DNA of 64,000 nucleotides from Streptomyces fumigatiscleroticus (GCF_014647975.1 NZ_BMQF01000001.1:372001-436000); one strand, 5' to 3'. Shown: positions 35,321 to 43,867, counted from the first letter of the stretch. A program made the numbers and translations. Notes: a model not told the origin generated them from the sequence alone.

Positions 35321-36238
35321 GTGCCATCGCCGCAGCAGGCACGCGCACAGGCGTCCGCGATCACCTCGGGACGGACGGCCCCCGAGGCGGAGCCGTCCCC
35401 GGCCTCCCGGCTCAGGACCCTGTTCGACCGTCCCCGGCTCTCCCCGGGGCAGCGGCGCATCGCCCAGTACCTGATCGAGAACATCACCGAGGCGGCCTTG
35501 CTGTCGATCACGGATCTCGCGGACCGGGTCGGGGTGAGCCAGCCCTCGGTGACGCGGTTCGCCTCGGCGGTCGGCTTCAGCGGTTACCCGGCGCTGCGGG
35601 AGCGGCTCCAGTCGATCGCGCTCGGCACCCTGGCCGGCGGCACGGCCGAGGAGCTGCGGGGCAACGAGCTCCAGGCGGCGGTCGACGCCGAGATCGAGAA
35701 CCTGGAGAACCTGCGGCGGGACTTCGCCGATCCGGACCGGGTGATCGACATCGGCCGGGAGCTGTCGCGGTCCGCCCCGCTCACCGTTCTCGGCCTGCGC
35801 ATCTCCGCCTCCCTCGCCGAGTACTTCGGCTACGCCGCCCGCCGGGTCCACCCCGATGTGCGGCTGGTGACCCGGGGCGGCAGCGTCGCCTACGACGCCC
35901 TGCTCCAGTCCCGGGAGGCCGGCGGCACCTGGGTGCTGGCGTTCTCCATGCCGCGGCACGCCCAGGAGACGCTCACCGCCGTACGGGTGGCGCGTGGCGC
36001 CGGGCTGAAGGTCGCGCTCATCACCGACCTGGCGCTCGGGCCGGTGGCGGACGAGGCCGACGTCACCTTCGCCACCGGTACCGGATCACGGCTGGTCTTC
36101 GACTCCTACGCCGCCTCCGGCGTGATGTGCGCGGCGCTGCTCCAGGCCATGACCGACGCCGACCCGGAGCGGACCCAGGCCCGGCTGGAGGAGTACGAGC
36201 AGGTCGCCGATGAGCACCGGTTCTTCCTCAGGGACTGA
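35321..36238 (+). CDS. MurR/RpiR-family transcriptional regulator with SIS domain
   Basis: A 305-residue regulator. The N-terminal HTH_6 domain (LSPGQRRIAQYLIENITEAALLSITDLADRVGVSQPSVTRFASAVGFSGYPALRERL) binds DNA. The C-terminal SIS domain (VIDIGRELSRSAPLTVLGLRISASLAEYFGYAARR ... GGTWVLAFSMPRHAQETLTAVRVARGAGLKVALITD) senses a phosphosugar. GTG follows AAGGAGG with seven-base spacing, a near-ideal site. A TATTTT word lies upstream near 35285. Its regulon is not evident; no sugar gene directly adjoins it. Confidence 0.9.
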   Translation: MPSPQQARAQASAITSGRTAPEAEPSPASRLRTLFDRPRLSPGQRRIAQYLIENITEAALLSITDLADRVGVSQPSVTRFASAVGFSGYPALRERLQSIALGTLAGGTAEELRGNELQAAVDAEIENLENLRRDFADPDRVIDIGRELSRSAPLTVLGLRISASLAEYFGYAARRVHPDVRLVTRGGSVAYDALLQSREAGGTWVLAFSMPRHAQETLTAVRVARGAGLKVALITDLALGPVADEADVTFATGTGSRLVFDSYAASGVMCAALLQAMTDADPERTQARLEEYEQVADEHRFFLRD

Positions 36239-36251
36239 GCACGCACCGCAC

Positions 36252-36299
36252 ATGAATGTTTTCATACTGCTTGCAAAGCGCACCGCATATATAAATACT
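36252..36299 (+). promoter_or_regulatory. AT-rich promoter of the 36347 gene with a dyad
   Basis: An unusually AT-rich stretch. ATGAA-TGTT-TTCAT (36252-36265) is a short dyad, directly followed by TTGCAA (36271-36276), a 17-base spacer and AATACT (36294-36299), a good sigma-70-like pair. The dyad just upstream of the -35 could bind an activator or repressor. Confidence 0.5.
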
Positions 36300-36346
36300 G
36301 CTCACGGACCACCCCTGCGCAGGCCGCACACCCGGAAGCGACGCTC

Positions 36347-36721
36347 ATGCCCCTGACGACCACGCGTACCGGCCCGGACTGGCCGTGTCAGGTCAAGACC
36401 CCCGGCAGCTACGACTGGGAACGCTCCGCGGCCAAGTGGCTGCGCGAACTGGTGCCGGCGCGGTACGCCGGCTATCCCGCGCTGATCCGCCACCCCGTGC
36501 TGCTCGCCCGGCACGCGCAGATCCAGGTGCAGCACGAGATCCGGGTGGCCCGCACCGCCCTGCAGACCGCGCGGGCCGACCTGCCCGGGCTCGGTCTGCC
36601 CGAGTCGGTCATCGAGCACACGATCAAGCTGTACGCGGCGGAGGTCGGGCAGCTGCACCACATCGCGCGCAGCGTCCGCGCGGTCACCCGGGCACTGGTC
36701 GAGCACGGCTCCGGACGCTGA
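36347..36721 (+). CDS. conserved hypothetical protein
   Basis: A 124-residue helical protein (SYDWERSAAKWLRELVPARYAGYPALIRHPVLLARHAQIQVQHEIRVARTALQTARADLPGLGLPESVIEHTIKLYAAEVGQLHHIARSVRAVTRALVEHG). It is conserved in streptomycetes as far as I recognise it, with no known domain. The promoter is strong-looking and AT-rich. It lies 79 bases before the phosphatase gene. Function unknown. Confidence 0.75.
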   Translation: MPLTTTRTGPDWPCQVKTPGSYDWERSAAKWLRELVPARYAGYPALIRHPVLLARHAQIQVQHEIRVARTALQTARADLPGLGLPESVIEHTIKLYAAEVGQLHHIARSVRAVTRALVEHGSGR

Positions 36722-36799
36722 TCCCGCCCGCCGCGCTCCGCGGGGGGGCGGGACGATGACAGGCGCACAAGCCGCTCATCGATCCCGGTCGCGTATGCC

Positions 36800-39298
36800 A
36801 TGCTCGGACGCGTGACGAGCGAGCACACCACGTCGGCCGCGTCGGGCACCGCGCCCGACCTGGCCGCGCTGGCCAGGGTCGTCGCCAGGCAGCGTGCCGA
36901 GATGGAGCGGCTGCGCGAACTGGCGGCGACGTCGGCCGTCCTGGAGCGGGCCAGGGGTGTGGTGATGGCACTGACGGGCTGCTCCGCCCAGGCCGCGCGG
37001 GACCTGCTCCAGCAGCGGGCCGAGGCGGAGCGCCGCACCCTGCTGGAGGAGTGCTGGATCACGCTCGGCGGCCTGCCACCGCGGCTGCCCCCTGCCGGAC
37101 CCGGCCCCGCCGCCGACGACCCGGACTCCGCCGCCGGAGACCCGGACTCCACCACCGGGGGCCTGGACTCCACCACCGGGGGCCCGGACTCCGCCGCCGG
37201 CCGGCCCGCCCACGGCGCCTCCGTGCGGGACCCCGCCGCGCCGGGCCTGGCCACCGCTCTCGGCCGACTCGCCAAGACCCTGGTGCGCGTCACCTCACCG
37301 CAGGAACTCGCCCGGTGCCTGCTGGAGCACCTCGCGCCGGACGTCGGCGCCGACGCGGTCGTGCTCTACGCCCGTCCGCCCGCCGGGGGGCTGGAACTGA
37401 TCGGGCACGCCGGTCTCGACGCCGCGCCGGCCGCTCAGTGGCGCCGTGTGCCGCCGCTGAGCGGGGTGGCGGCGCTGGACGCCCTGCGGACCGGGCAGCC
37501 GTGCTGGCTGGAGGAGCTCGAACAGCAGCGGCAGCGGTACCCGCTGACGGGGGATCCGCCCGAGCGGTGGCTCTCCCGGGCCTGGCTGCCCGTGCCCACC
37601 GGGAACACCGCCGACGTCTGCATCGGCGTGCTGCGCGCCCGCGGCGGGGCGTTCTCGCCGCACGCCCGGGAACACCTGCGGGCCGTCGCCCGGCTCTGCG
37701 CCGGGCGGCTGCGCGCGTTCACCGGCCGGCCGGAGCGCGCCACGGACGGCACCACCGACGCCGTACAGGCGGTCTTCGACGCGCTGCCGGTCGCCGCGCT
37801 GCTGCTCACGCCGCTGCGCTCCCCCGCGGGCGAGGTCCAGGACTACCGCATCGACGCGGCGACCGCGCAGGCCGGCGACGTGGTCGGCCGCACCGGAGGG
37901 GAACTGCTCGGCCGGCGGCTGCTGGAGTGCTTCCCCGCCATGGCGAGCGAGGCCCTGTGGCAGGGCTGTCTGCGCACGCTCGCGGGCGGGGAGCCGTACC
38001 AGGGCGAGCCGTTCGCCCACCAGGAGGTCGTGGGCGGCATCACGGAGCTGTCCACCTGCTCGGTGCGGGTCTCGCCGCTGGATGCCCGGCTGGTCGTCGC
38101 CCTGAACCGGCACGACTCCTCCGACCTCCAGGAACAGCGGCTGGCCGATCTCCAGCGGCTGGGCAATCTGGGCTGGGCCAACTGGAGCCTGGTCACCCAC
38201 GAGGCCACCTGGTCCGCCCAGGTCTTCACGATCTTCGGCCGGGATCCCTCGCTCGGCCCGGTCCCGCTCACCGGCCTGGCCGGTCTCGCGGTGCCCGAGG
38301 ACGCGCCCGGGCTGGAGCGCGCCGTACGCGAACTCCAGCGCCGCGGGCGGCCGCTGGACATCCCGTTACGGGCCAGGACACCGGCCGGGACCCGGCACTT
38401 GCGCATCGTGGCCGAGGCGGTGACGGACATCGACGGCACGCCCGTCGAGGCGCACGGCTTCGTGCAGGACCTGACCGCGCGGCGCCGCGCGGAGCTGGCC
38501 CTGGTGGAGAGCGAGCGGGAGATCCTGACGCAGTACGACGTGCTGCGCGCCGAACGGACGCTGGCCACCCGGCTCCAGGACGCCCTGCTGCCGCTGCCCG
38601 AGCGGTCGGTGCGGCCGGCCGGGCTCTGCGTGGAGGTCGCCTATCTGCCCGCGCAGTCGGGGGTCAACGTGGGCGGCGACTGGTTCAGCGCGATGGAACT
38701 GCCCGGCGGCGACGCCCTGTTCGTGGTCGGTGACGTCGCCGGTCACGGCGTCGACGCCGTCGCCACGATGGCCCAGCTCCGCTTCACCACCAAGGGCATG
38801 GTCATCACGGGGTCCTCGCTGACGGGTGCGCTGGCCCGGCTCAACACCCTGCTGCTGCACTCCCGCGACTCCCACGCCTCCGCGACCATGGTCCTGGCCC
38901 GCTACGAGCCCGCCCGGCGCCGTCTGGTCTGGGCCCAGGCCGGTCACCCGCCCCCGCTGCTGCTGCGCGCCGGCGAGGTGCGCTACCTCGACCGTCCGAA
39001 CGGCATCCTGCTGGGGGCCGGTGCCGCCTCGGCGTACGAGGAGGCGGAGGTCCGCCTGGAGCCCGGTGACCGGCTGCTCCTCTACACGGACGGCCTGGTC
39101 GAACGTCCCGTGGAGAGCATCGACCGGGGTCTTGAACGGCTCGCGCGGGCCGTCGCGGCCCACCACTGCGACGGGCCCGGCTTCCTGGCACCGCTGCTCG
39201 CCGCGATGCTGGAGGAGGAACGGCGGGACGACGTCTGCCTGCTGGACATCCGGGTGCCGGACGAGGAGCTGCGCCAGGCGCGTCAGTCCACCGGGTGA
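36800..39298 (+). CDS. ANTAR-GAF-PAS-SpoIIE PP2C phosphatase
   Basis: An 832-residue signalling protein. Residues about 30-90 form an ANTAR RNA-binding domain (AVLERARGVVMALTGCSAQAARDLLQQRAEAERRTLLEECWITL). A linker with repeated PDSAAG/DSTTGG follows to about 135, then GAF (140-305), PAS-like (325-580) and SpoIIE phosphatase (590-820) with GGDWFSAM and GDVAGHGVDAVATMAQLR metal-binding Asp residues. A GTG at 36812 with CATGCT seven bases upstream could be a leaderless start instead of the ATG at 36800. It likely dephosphorylates an anti-anti-sigma factor in response to a GAF/PAS signal. Confidence 0.9.
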   Translation: MLGRVTSEHTTSAASGTAPDLAALARVVARQRAEMERLRELAATSAVLERARGVVMALTGCSAQAARDLLQQRAEAERRTLLEECWITLGGLPPRLPPAGPGPAADDPDSAAGDPDSTTGGLDSTTGGPDSAAGRPAHGASVRDPAAPGLATALGRLAKTLVRVTSPQELARCLLEHLAPDVGADAVVLYARPPAGGLELIGHAGLDAAPAAQWRRVPPLSGVAALDALRTGQPCWLEELEQQRQRYPLTGDPPERWLSRAWLPVPTGNTADVCIGVLRARGGAFSPHAREHLRAVARLCAGRLRAFTGRPERATDGTTDAVQAVFDALPVAALLLTPLRSPAGEVQDYRIDAATAQAGDVVGRTGGELLGRRLLECFPAMASEALWQGCLRTLAGGEPYQGEPFAHQEVVGGITELSTCSVRVSPLDARLVVALNRHDSSDLQEQRLADLQRLGNLGWANWSLVTHEATWSAQVFTIFGRDPSLGPVPLTGLAGLAVPEDAPGLERAVRELQRRGRPLDIPLRARTPAGTRHLRIVAEAVTDIDGTPVEAHGFVQDLTARRRAELALVESEREILTQYDVLRAERTLATRLQDALLPLPERSVRPAGLCVEVAYLPAQSGVNVGGDWFSAMELPGGDALFVVGDVAGHGVDAVATMAQLRFTTKGMVITGSSLTGALARLNTLLLHSRDSHASATMVLARYEPARRRLVWAQAGHPPPLLLRAGEVRYLDRPNGILLGAGAASAYEEAEVRLEPGDRLLLYTDGLVERPVESIDRGLERLARAVAAHHCDGPGFLAPLLAAMLEEERRDDVCLLDIRVPDEELRQARQSTG

Positions 39299-39777
39299 CC
39301 CGGCGTGATGGTGCGGGTGTCGGCGAGCCGCAGCAGGGGCCCGCCGGCGGCCTCCCGCCCGCCCCACTCGACCGGTTCGAGGACGAACCCCACGTGGTCG
39401 CCGCCGTCGGCGCGCTCCGCCACCCGGCCGACGAACCAGGCCTGCGCGTCCTGGAGCACGACGGCCCCGCCGTGGGCCGGCCGCCAGCGGACCCGCGCGA
39501 ACTTGTCCACCCGGTCGCCGGTCCGGCCGCCGAACAGCTCGGCCAGCGGGCGCTGTTCGCGCGCCAGCAGATGCACCGCCAGGACGTCCGCCGCCCGTGC
39601 CACCCGGAAGGTGTGGTTGACCTTCGACAGCCACACGACGAAGCGGACGGGCCGGATGGAGCACTGCGAGGCGAACCCGACCAGGCAGCCGGCCCGCTCG
39701 CCGCCCGCCGCCGCCGTGACCACGCACATGTCGGGGTCGAGCCGCCGGAGGAACGCACCCGTGCCCGCCATGTCCAC
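39283..39777 (-). CDS. flavin reductase-like FMN-binding split-barrel protein
   Basis: A 164-residue protein of the flavin_reduct fold: FLRRLDPDMCVVTAAAGGERAGCLVGFASQCSIRPVRFVVWLSKVNHTFRVARAADVLAVHLLAREQRPLAELFGGRTGDRVDKFARV. The 'CLVGF.SQ.S..P' and 'N.T..VA...D.LAVHLL' blocks are typical of FMN-dependent reductases that feed monooxygenases. A GTG at 39777 or an ATG two codons later can start it (GGGAGC upstream). Its tail overlaps the end of the convergent phosphatase gene by 16 bases. Confidence 0.83.
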   Translation of the reverse strand: MDMAGTGAFLRRLDPDMCVVTAAAGGERAGCLVGFASQCSIRPVRFVVWLSKVNHTFRVARAADVLAVHLLAREQRPLAELFGGRTGDRVDKFARVRWRPAHGGAVVLQDAQAWFVGRVAERADGGDHVGFVLEPVEWGGREAAGGPLLRLADTRTITPGHPVD

Positions 39778-39900
39778 GCTGCTCCCTGTTCCAGCTTCTT
39801 CCTCGTGTGCTCCCTCCCGCGTTCCCCGCGGCGCCCGGTTCAGCCGTCCGGCGCCGTTGAGGGGCCCGTGCCCGGCGGAGCACTTGGTTCCCCTTCACAC

Positions 39901-39913
39901 GGCACCGAGTGCC
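39901..39913. promoter_or_regulatory. TetR operator (autoregulatory), GGCAC-CGA-GTGCC
   Basis: A perfect 5-bp dyad with 3-base centre, 32 bases before the TetR start codon. Its twin GGCACTGAGTGCC is at 40743 before the next gene, and both are followed by AT. Confidence 0.7.
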
Positions 39914-39945
39914 ATCGGCGCCGGTCGGGTGCTACGTTCCCGTCC

Positions 39946-40683
39946 ATGAGCTCCCGCAGCGCGGCACCCGGACCCGGCGACAAGGCGGCGGCGTCCGCGG
40001 CTGCCGGACCGCCGATGCGCGAGGCCCTGGTCGCGGCAGCCTTCCAGCTGTTCCCGGAGCGGGGCTACGAGCAGACCACCGTCGACGACATCGTGGCGCT
40101 GGCGGGGGTGGGACGGCGGTCGTTCTTCCGTTACTTCCCCTCCAAGGAGGACGTGGTCTTCCCCGACCACGAGCGGTGCCTGGCCGACATGACGGCCTTC
40201 CTGGCCGCCGGCGACGACGCGGACGAGCCGGTGCGCCGGGTCTGCGACGCGGCCCGGCTGGTGCTGGGGCTGTACGCCGAGAACCCGGCCTTCTCGGTGC
40301 AGCGTTACCGCCTGACCAAGAAGGTCCCGGGGCTGCGCGCCTACGAGCTGTCGGTGGTGTGGCGCTACGAGCGTGCCCTGGCCGGGTATCTGCGCGGGCG
40401 CTTCGCCGGCCGTCCGGACGGCTCCCTGCACGCCGACGTGATCGCGGCGGCGGTGGTCGCGGCGCACAACAACGCGCTGCGTTCCTGGCTGCGCGCGGAC
40501 GGGCAGGGCGACGCGCACGCGGCGGTGGACCACGCCCTGGCCTGCGTCCAGGCGGCCTTCGGCAGCGGCCGGCCGGGACCGGCCGGTGCGGCGGACGAGG
40601 ACGTGGTGGTGGTCGTCTCGCGCCGGAGCGCGCCGTTGTGGCGGGTGGTGCGGGAGATCGAGACGACGCTCGGCCGCGACTGA
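39946..40683 (+). CDS. TetR-family transcriptional regulator
   Basis: A 245-residue TetR protein. The N-terminal helix-turn-helix is REALVAAAFQLFPERGYEQTTVDDIVALAGVGRRSFFRYFPSKEDVVFPDHERCLADM. The ligand domain (VRRVCDAARLVLGLYAENPAFSVQRYRLTKKVPGLRAYELSVVWRYERALAGYL) resembles AcrR/fatty-acid-type regulators. The dyad at 39901-39913 in front of it and the same dyad before the Zn-ribbon gene point to autoregulation and control of its neighbour. The ATG has no clear Shine-Dalgarno. Confidence 0.9.
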   Translation: MSSRSAAPGPGDKAAASAAAGPPMREALVAAAFQLFPERGYEQTTVDDIVALAGVGRRSFFRYFPSKEDVVFPDHERCLADMTAFLAAGDDADEPVRRVCDAARLVLGLYAENPAFSVQRYRLTKKVPGLRAYELSVVWRYERALAGYLRGRFAGRPDGSLHADVIAAAVVAAHNNALRSWLRADGQGDAHAAVDHALACVQAAFGSGRPGPAGAADEDVVVVVSRRSAPLWRVVREIETTLGRD

Positions 40684-40742
40684 CCCGGGCCCGCTCCCCA
40701 CCTCTTCCCGCCGAAGAGGGGGTACGGAGTGCCTTTACGCGT

Positions 40743-40755
40743 GGCACTGAGTGCC
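40743..40755 (+). promoter_or_regulatory. TetR operator before the Zn-ribbon gene, GGCAC-TGA-GTGCC
   Basis: This dyad extends to TGGCACTGAGTGCCA (40742-40756) and is followed at once by TACGCT (40757-40762), a usable -10 hexamer. The repressor would overlap the promoter spacer. It matches the operator of the preceding TetR gene except for one central base. Confidence 0.7.
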
Positions 40756-40856
40756 ATACGCTGGCGTGGTGCACGGTGGCACGGTGAACCGCGCACCAGG
40801 CGTGCACGGGTGACCGCGCACGCGGGATTCCGGCCGAGTGCAGGGAGTTGACCAGC

Positions 40857-41270
40857 GTGTACCACCACTCAGGAAACGCCGCTCAGCAGGCGGCCGGCTC
40901 CGCGGCGGGCGTGCTCGACGCCGCGGTGCCGGACGGCGAGGTCATCCTCTTCCAGCGCTGCACCTGGTGCGGCACCGCCATGTACCACCGGCTGCTGTGC
41001 CCGGTCTGCCGGGGCAGCGACCTGCGCACGGAACGCAGCGGCGGCACCGGGACCGTACGCCGCTCCACGGTCGTGCACCGCAACACCCCCGCCGCGCGCA
41101 ACGTGTCGCTGATCGAGATGGCCGAGGGCTTCGTGCTCCGCGGCCGGGTCATGGGCCCGCCCGTCGGCATCCACAGCGGGGACCGGGTACGGCTGTCCAC
41201 TGCCAAGGACCCGGTGCGGGGCGAGCCGGTCTTCCAGCTGGTCGACGAGCCGTACCGGGCCTGGACCTGA
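40857..41270 (+). CDS. Zn-ribbon / OB-fold (DUF35-type) protein
   Basis: A 137-residue protein with a zinc ribbon CTWCGTAMYHRLLCPVC (two CxxC pairs) followed by an OB-fold (SGGTGTVRRSTVVHRNTPAARNVSLIEMAEGFVLRGRVMGPPVGIHSGDRVRLST). DUF35 proteins bind acyl-CoA and assist thiolase- or hydratase-type enzymes. The GTG at 40857 is chosen because AGGGAG is ten bases upstream; a TTG three codons earlier would be too close. It lies behind the shared TetR operator, but no thiolase or acyl-CoA gene accompanies it. Confidence 0.85.
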   Translation: MYHHSGNAAQQAAGSAAGVLDAAVPDGEVILFQRCTWCGTAMYHRLLCPVCRGSDLRTERSGGTGTVRRSTVVHRNTPAARNVSLIEMAEGFVLRGRVMGPPVGIHSGDRVRLSTAKDPVRGEPVFQLVDEPYRAWT

Positions 41271-41389
41271 CGGCTGGTCACCTCCCTGCGTGAACGCGCG
41301 TGTCCCCTGCCGCGTATGGAGGGAGGGCCCTCGCCTTCCGGAGGGCCCCGCGGTGACGGCACCGCGGGTCCGGCTTCGGGAGCGCAGGC

Positions 41390-42766
41390 ATGAGGCACGC
41401 ACGACGACGCATCGTCCGGCGAGCGGCACGGCTGGCCGCCGTGGCCGGACTCCTCCTCGGCACGACGATGGTCGCGCGCGCCGTGGCCGAAGAGCCCGGC
41501 GGCACGGCCGCCGCCCCGCCCGCCTCGGTCCGGGCGGACACCACGGCCGGCGCGGAGGACGTCGTGTCCCGGCTCGGCACCTCCCGTACGGCCGGCTACT
41601 GGACCGCGGCCGACGGGCGGACGGTCGTCGCGGTCACCGACCGGGCGGCCGCCGGCGAGGTGCGGCGCGCGGGCGCCGAGGCGAAGCTGGTGCGCCACAG
41701 CATGCGCGAGCTGAAGTCGGCGACGGCCGCGCTGCGCGCGACGCCCCGGGTGGCCGGCACGGCCTGGACGGTCGACTACCGGTCCAACGAGGTCGTCGTC
41801 CGGGGCGACCGCACCGTCTCCGCGGCCGACTGGTCCCGGCTGACCGGTGTCGCGGACGGCCTCGGCGGCTTCGTGCGCATGGAGCGCACCGAGGGCACCT
41901 TCACCACGCGGCTGAACGGGGCGCAGCCGATCCTGTCCACCGCCGGGCGCTGCTCGGCCGGGTTCAACGTGACCGACAGGCGAAGCGACTTCATCCTCAC
42001 GGCCGGTCACTGCGGGCCCACCGGTTCGGTGTGGTTCGCGGACGGCGGGGGCACCCGGCAGATCGGCCGGACGGTGCGGGGACGTTTCCCCGGCGCCGAC
42101 TTCTCCCTGGTCCGGTACGCCGACGGCACGGCCGGGGACGGCGCGGACGTCGTCGCGGTCGGCGGTGGCAAGGGGGTACGGATCACGGGTGCGGGCGATC
42201 CGTCCGTCGGGCAGCGGGTGTTCCGCAGCGGCAGCACCAGCGGGCTGCGCGACGGCGAGGTCACGGCGCTCGACGCGACCGTGAACTATCCCGAGGGCAC
42301 GGTCAGCGGCCTCATCGAGACCGACGTGTGCGCGGAGCCCGGCGACAGCGGCGGTCCGATGTTCTCCGAGGGCATCGCGCTCGGCGTCACCTCGGGCGGC
42401 AGCGGCGACTGCGCGAAGGGCGGTACGACGTTCTTCCAGCCGGTGACCAAGGCGCTGGCCGCGCTCGGCGTACGGCTGGTCGTGGCCGGGCAGGACGGGC
42501 CGGGACAGAGCGCCGCACCGGCGCCGTCCGCGTCGGCCGGCCGGGGCGCGCTCGCCCCGGGTGCCGCCGCGCCGGGTTCGCCGGCTCCGGTGACGGGCGG
42601 CACGGACGGGGCGGCGCTGCTGTCCCGGCTCGCGGACCGCAGGAACATCGGCCCGGGCCTGCTCGTGATCGCGGGCAGTCTGGTCGCGCTGGCGGCCACC
42701 CGGTTCATCCGCGCGGAGCAGGACCGCAAGGCCTACCGCCGCGAGTACTCGGCCACTTGGGGCTGA
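41390..42766 (+). CDS. streptogrisin-like S1 serine protease with C-terminal membrane anchor
   Basis: A 458-residue exported protease. A signal peptide (RRIVRRAARLAAVAGLLLGTTMVARAVA) and an alpha-lytic-protease-type propeptide precede the trypsin-like domain. The triad is His207 (LTAGHC), Asp237 (GADFSLVRY) and Ser320 (EPGDSGGP). Disulfide Cys residues are in place. After the catalytic domain comes a Pro/Ala-rich linker (about 365-415) and a hydrophobic span with basic flank, NIGPGLLVIAGSLVALAATRFIRAEQDRKAYRREYSATWG. This suggests a cell-tethered rather than freely secreted enzyme. GGGAG precedes the ATG. Confidence 0.9.
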   Translation: MRHARRRIVRRAARLAAVAGLLLGTTMVARAVAEEPGGTAAAPPASVRADTTAGAEDVVSRLGTSRTAGYWTAADGRTVVAVTDRAAAGEVRRAGAEAKLVRHSMRELKSATAALRATPRVAGTAWTVDYRSNEVVVRGDRTVSAADWSRLTGVADGLGGFVRMERTEGTFTTRLNGAQPILSTAGRCSAGFNVTDRRSDFILTAGHCGPTGSVWFADGGGTRQIGRTVRGRFPGADFSLVRYADGTAGDGADVVAVGGGKGVRITGAGDPSVGQRVFRSGSTSGLRDGEVTALDATVNYPEGTVSGLIETDVCAEPGDSGGPMFSEGIALGVTSGGSGDCAKGGTTFFQPVTKALAALGVRLVVAGQDGPGQSAAPAPSASAGRGALAPGAAAPGSPAPVTGGTDGAALLSRLADRRNIGPGLLVIAGSLVALAATRFIRAEQDRKAYRREYSATWG

Positions 42767-42782
42767 ACCGGAGGCGGGTCCG

Positions 42783-43625
42783 TCAGCCCAGCGACAGCAG
42801 CACCGTGGCCACCGCCGCGCCGGTCAGCCCCACGGCCTGCCGCCGGCCGATCCGCTCGCGCAGGACCAGGATGCCCAACAGGACGGGCAGGGCCGGGTAG
42901 AGGGAGGCGAGCACGACGGCGACCGCGAGCATCTGGAGCCGGACGGCGAGGAGGTACAGGATCAGGCCGAGGGCGGCACCCGCGCCGACCAGCAGCGCCC
43001 CGGTACAGCGCGGCGGCGGCAGCCGCAGCCGCCGGGGACGGCGGGCCGCGCCCGGGAGCAGCAGCAGGACGGCGGCGGCACGGCCCGCGGCCACGGGCCA
43101 CAGCCCGCTGCCGGAACCGGCCTGGGCGAGGGCGAGGTACTGCACGGCGACGCCGGCGCTGGCGAGCAGCCCGTCCGCCACCGCCGTGGGCGGCCCCGGG
43201 CCCGGACCGGAGCCGGTGCGGCCGCCGGAGACCAGCCACAGGGAGGGCACCGTGACGGCGATGCCGGCCCAGGCGACGACGCCGGGACGGTCGCCGAGGA
43301 CGAGCACCCCGCAGACCACGGACAGGGCGACTCCGGTCACGGCGCTCACCGGCACCACCACGCTCATCGCGCCGCGGCTCAGCCCGCGGTTGAGGAAGTG
43401 CATGGCCGTAGCGCTGCCGAGGCCGGAGAGGGCGCCCCACAGCAGATCGCCGGCGGGCACGGCACCGGCGGGCACCAGGAGCGCGGCCCCGCAGGCGAGC
43501 ACGAGCCCGCCCAGCTGGCCGAGGAAGGTGACGGCGGCGAAGTGGGCACGGCGGGACAGGAGTCCGCCGGTGAAGTCGACGACGCCGTAGAGAACGGCCG
43601 AGGCCAGTGCGAGAAGGGCACCCAC
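42783..43625 (-). CDS. EamA/DMT-family transporter
   Basis: A 280-residue membrane protein with ten spans in two EamA repeats (GALLALASAVLYGVVDFTGGLLSRRAHF and GLLASAGVAVQYLALAQAGSGSG; then GILVLRERIGRRQAVGLTGAAVATVLLSLG). It likely exports small metabolites or amino acids. The GTG start lies inside a strong hairpin and lacks a clear Shine-Dalgarno. It is convergent with the protease gene. Confidence 0.88.
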   Translation of the reverse strand: MGALLALASAVLYGVVDFTGGLLSRRAHFAAVTFLGQLGGLVLACGAALLVPAGAVPAGDLLWGALSGLGSATAMHFLNRGLSRGAMSVVVPVSAVTGVALSVVCGVLVLGDRPGVVAWAGIAVTVPSLWLVSGGRTGSGPGPGPPTAVADGLLASAGVAVQYLALAQAGSGSGLWPVAAGRAAAVLLLLPGAARRPRRLRLPPPRCTGALLVGAGAALGLILYLLAVRLQMLAVAVVLASLYPALPVLLGILVLRERIGRRQAVGLTGAAVATVLLSLG

Positions 43626-43640
43626 CCGAGGCGGGTGCCC
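43616..43640 (-). promoter_or_regulatory. hairpin covering the EamA start codon
   Basis: GGGCACCC (43616-43623) pairs with GGGTGCCC (43633-43640) across a 9-base loop. The start codon (43623-43625) is at the stem edge, so the fold would occlude initiation. Confidence 0.5.
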
Positions 43641-43681
43641 CGGAGCGGGACGGTGATACCCGGGCCGGGACTACGAGGCGA

Positions 43682-43867
43682 TCAGGCCGCTCTCATCGAC
43701 TGCGGCTGCGACGGCGGGGCCGCCGCGGCCCACTCCATGACGAGCCGCTGGTACTCCTCGCGCTGCTCGACGCTCAGTGTCCCGCCCGACCGGCGCCACA
43801 AGGCCCTGATCTCCTCGTTGACCTCGGCAGCCGATCGCTCGGATGACGGTTCAACAGTGGTGGACAT
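43682..43867 (-). CDS. small conserved hypothetical protein
   Basis: A 61-residue protein MSTTVEPSSERSAAEVNEEIRALWRRSGGTLSVEQREEYQRLVMEWAAAAPPSQPQSMRAA. The 'VNEEIRALWRR.GG.L..EQREEYQRLV.EWAAA' core is a helical motif I recognise in streptomycete hypotheticals. An ATG four codons upstream (43879) is an alternative start. No Shine-Dalgarno is visible. The sequence before it (TTGAATC...ATTACT on the minus strand) is AT-richer and may be the promoter. Confidence 0.65.
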   Translation of the reverse strand: MSTTVEPSSERSAAEVNEEIRALWRRSGGTLSVEQREEYQRLVMEWAAAAPPSQPQSMRAA

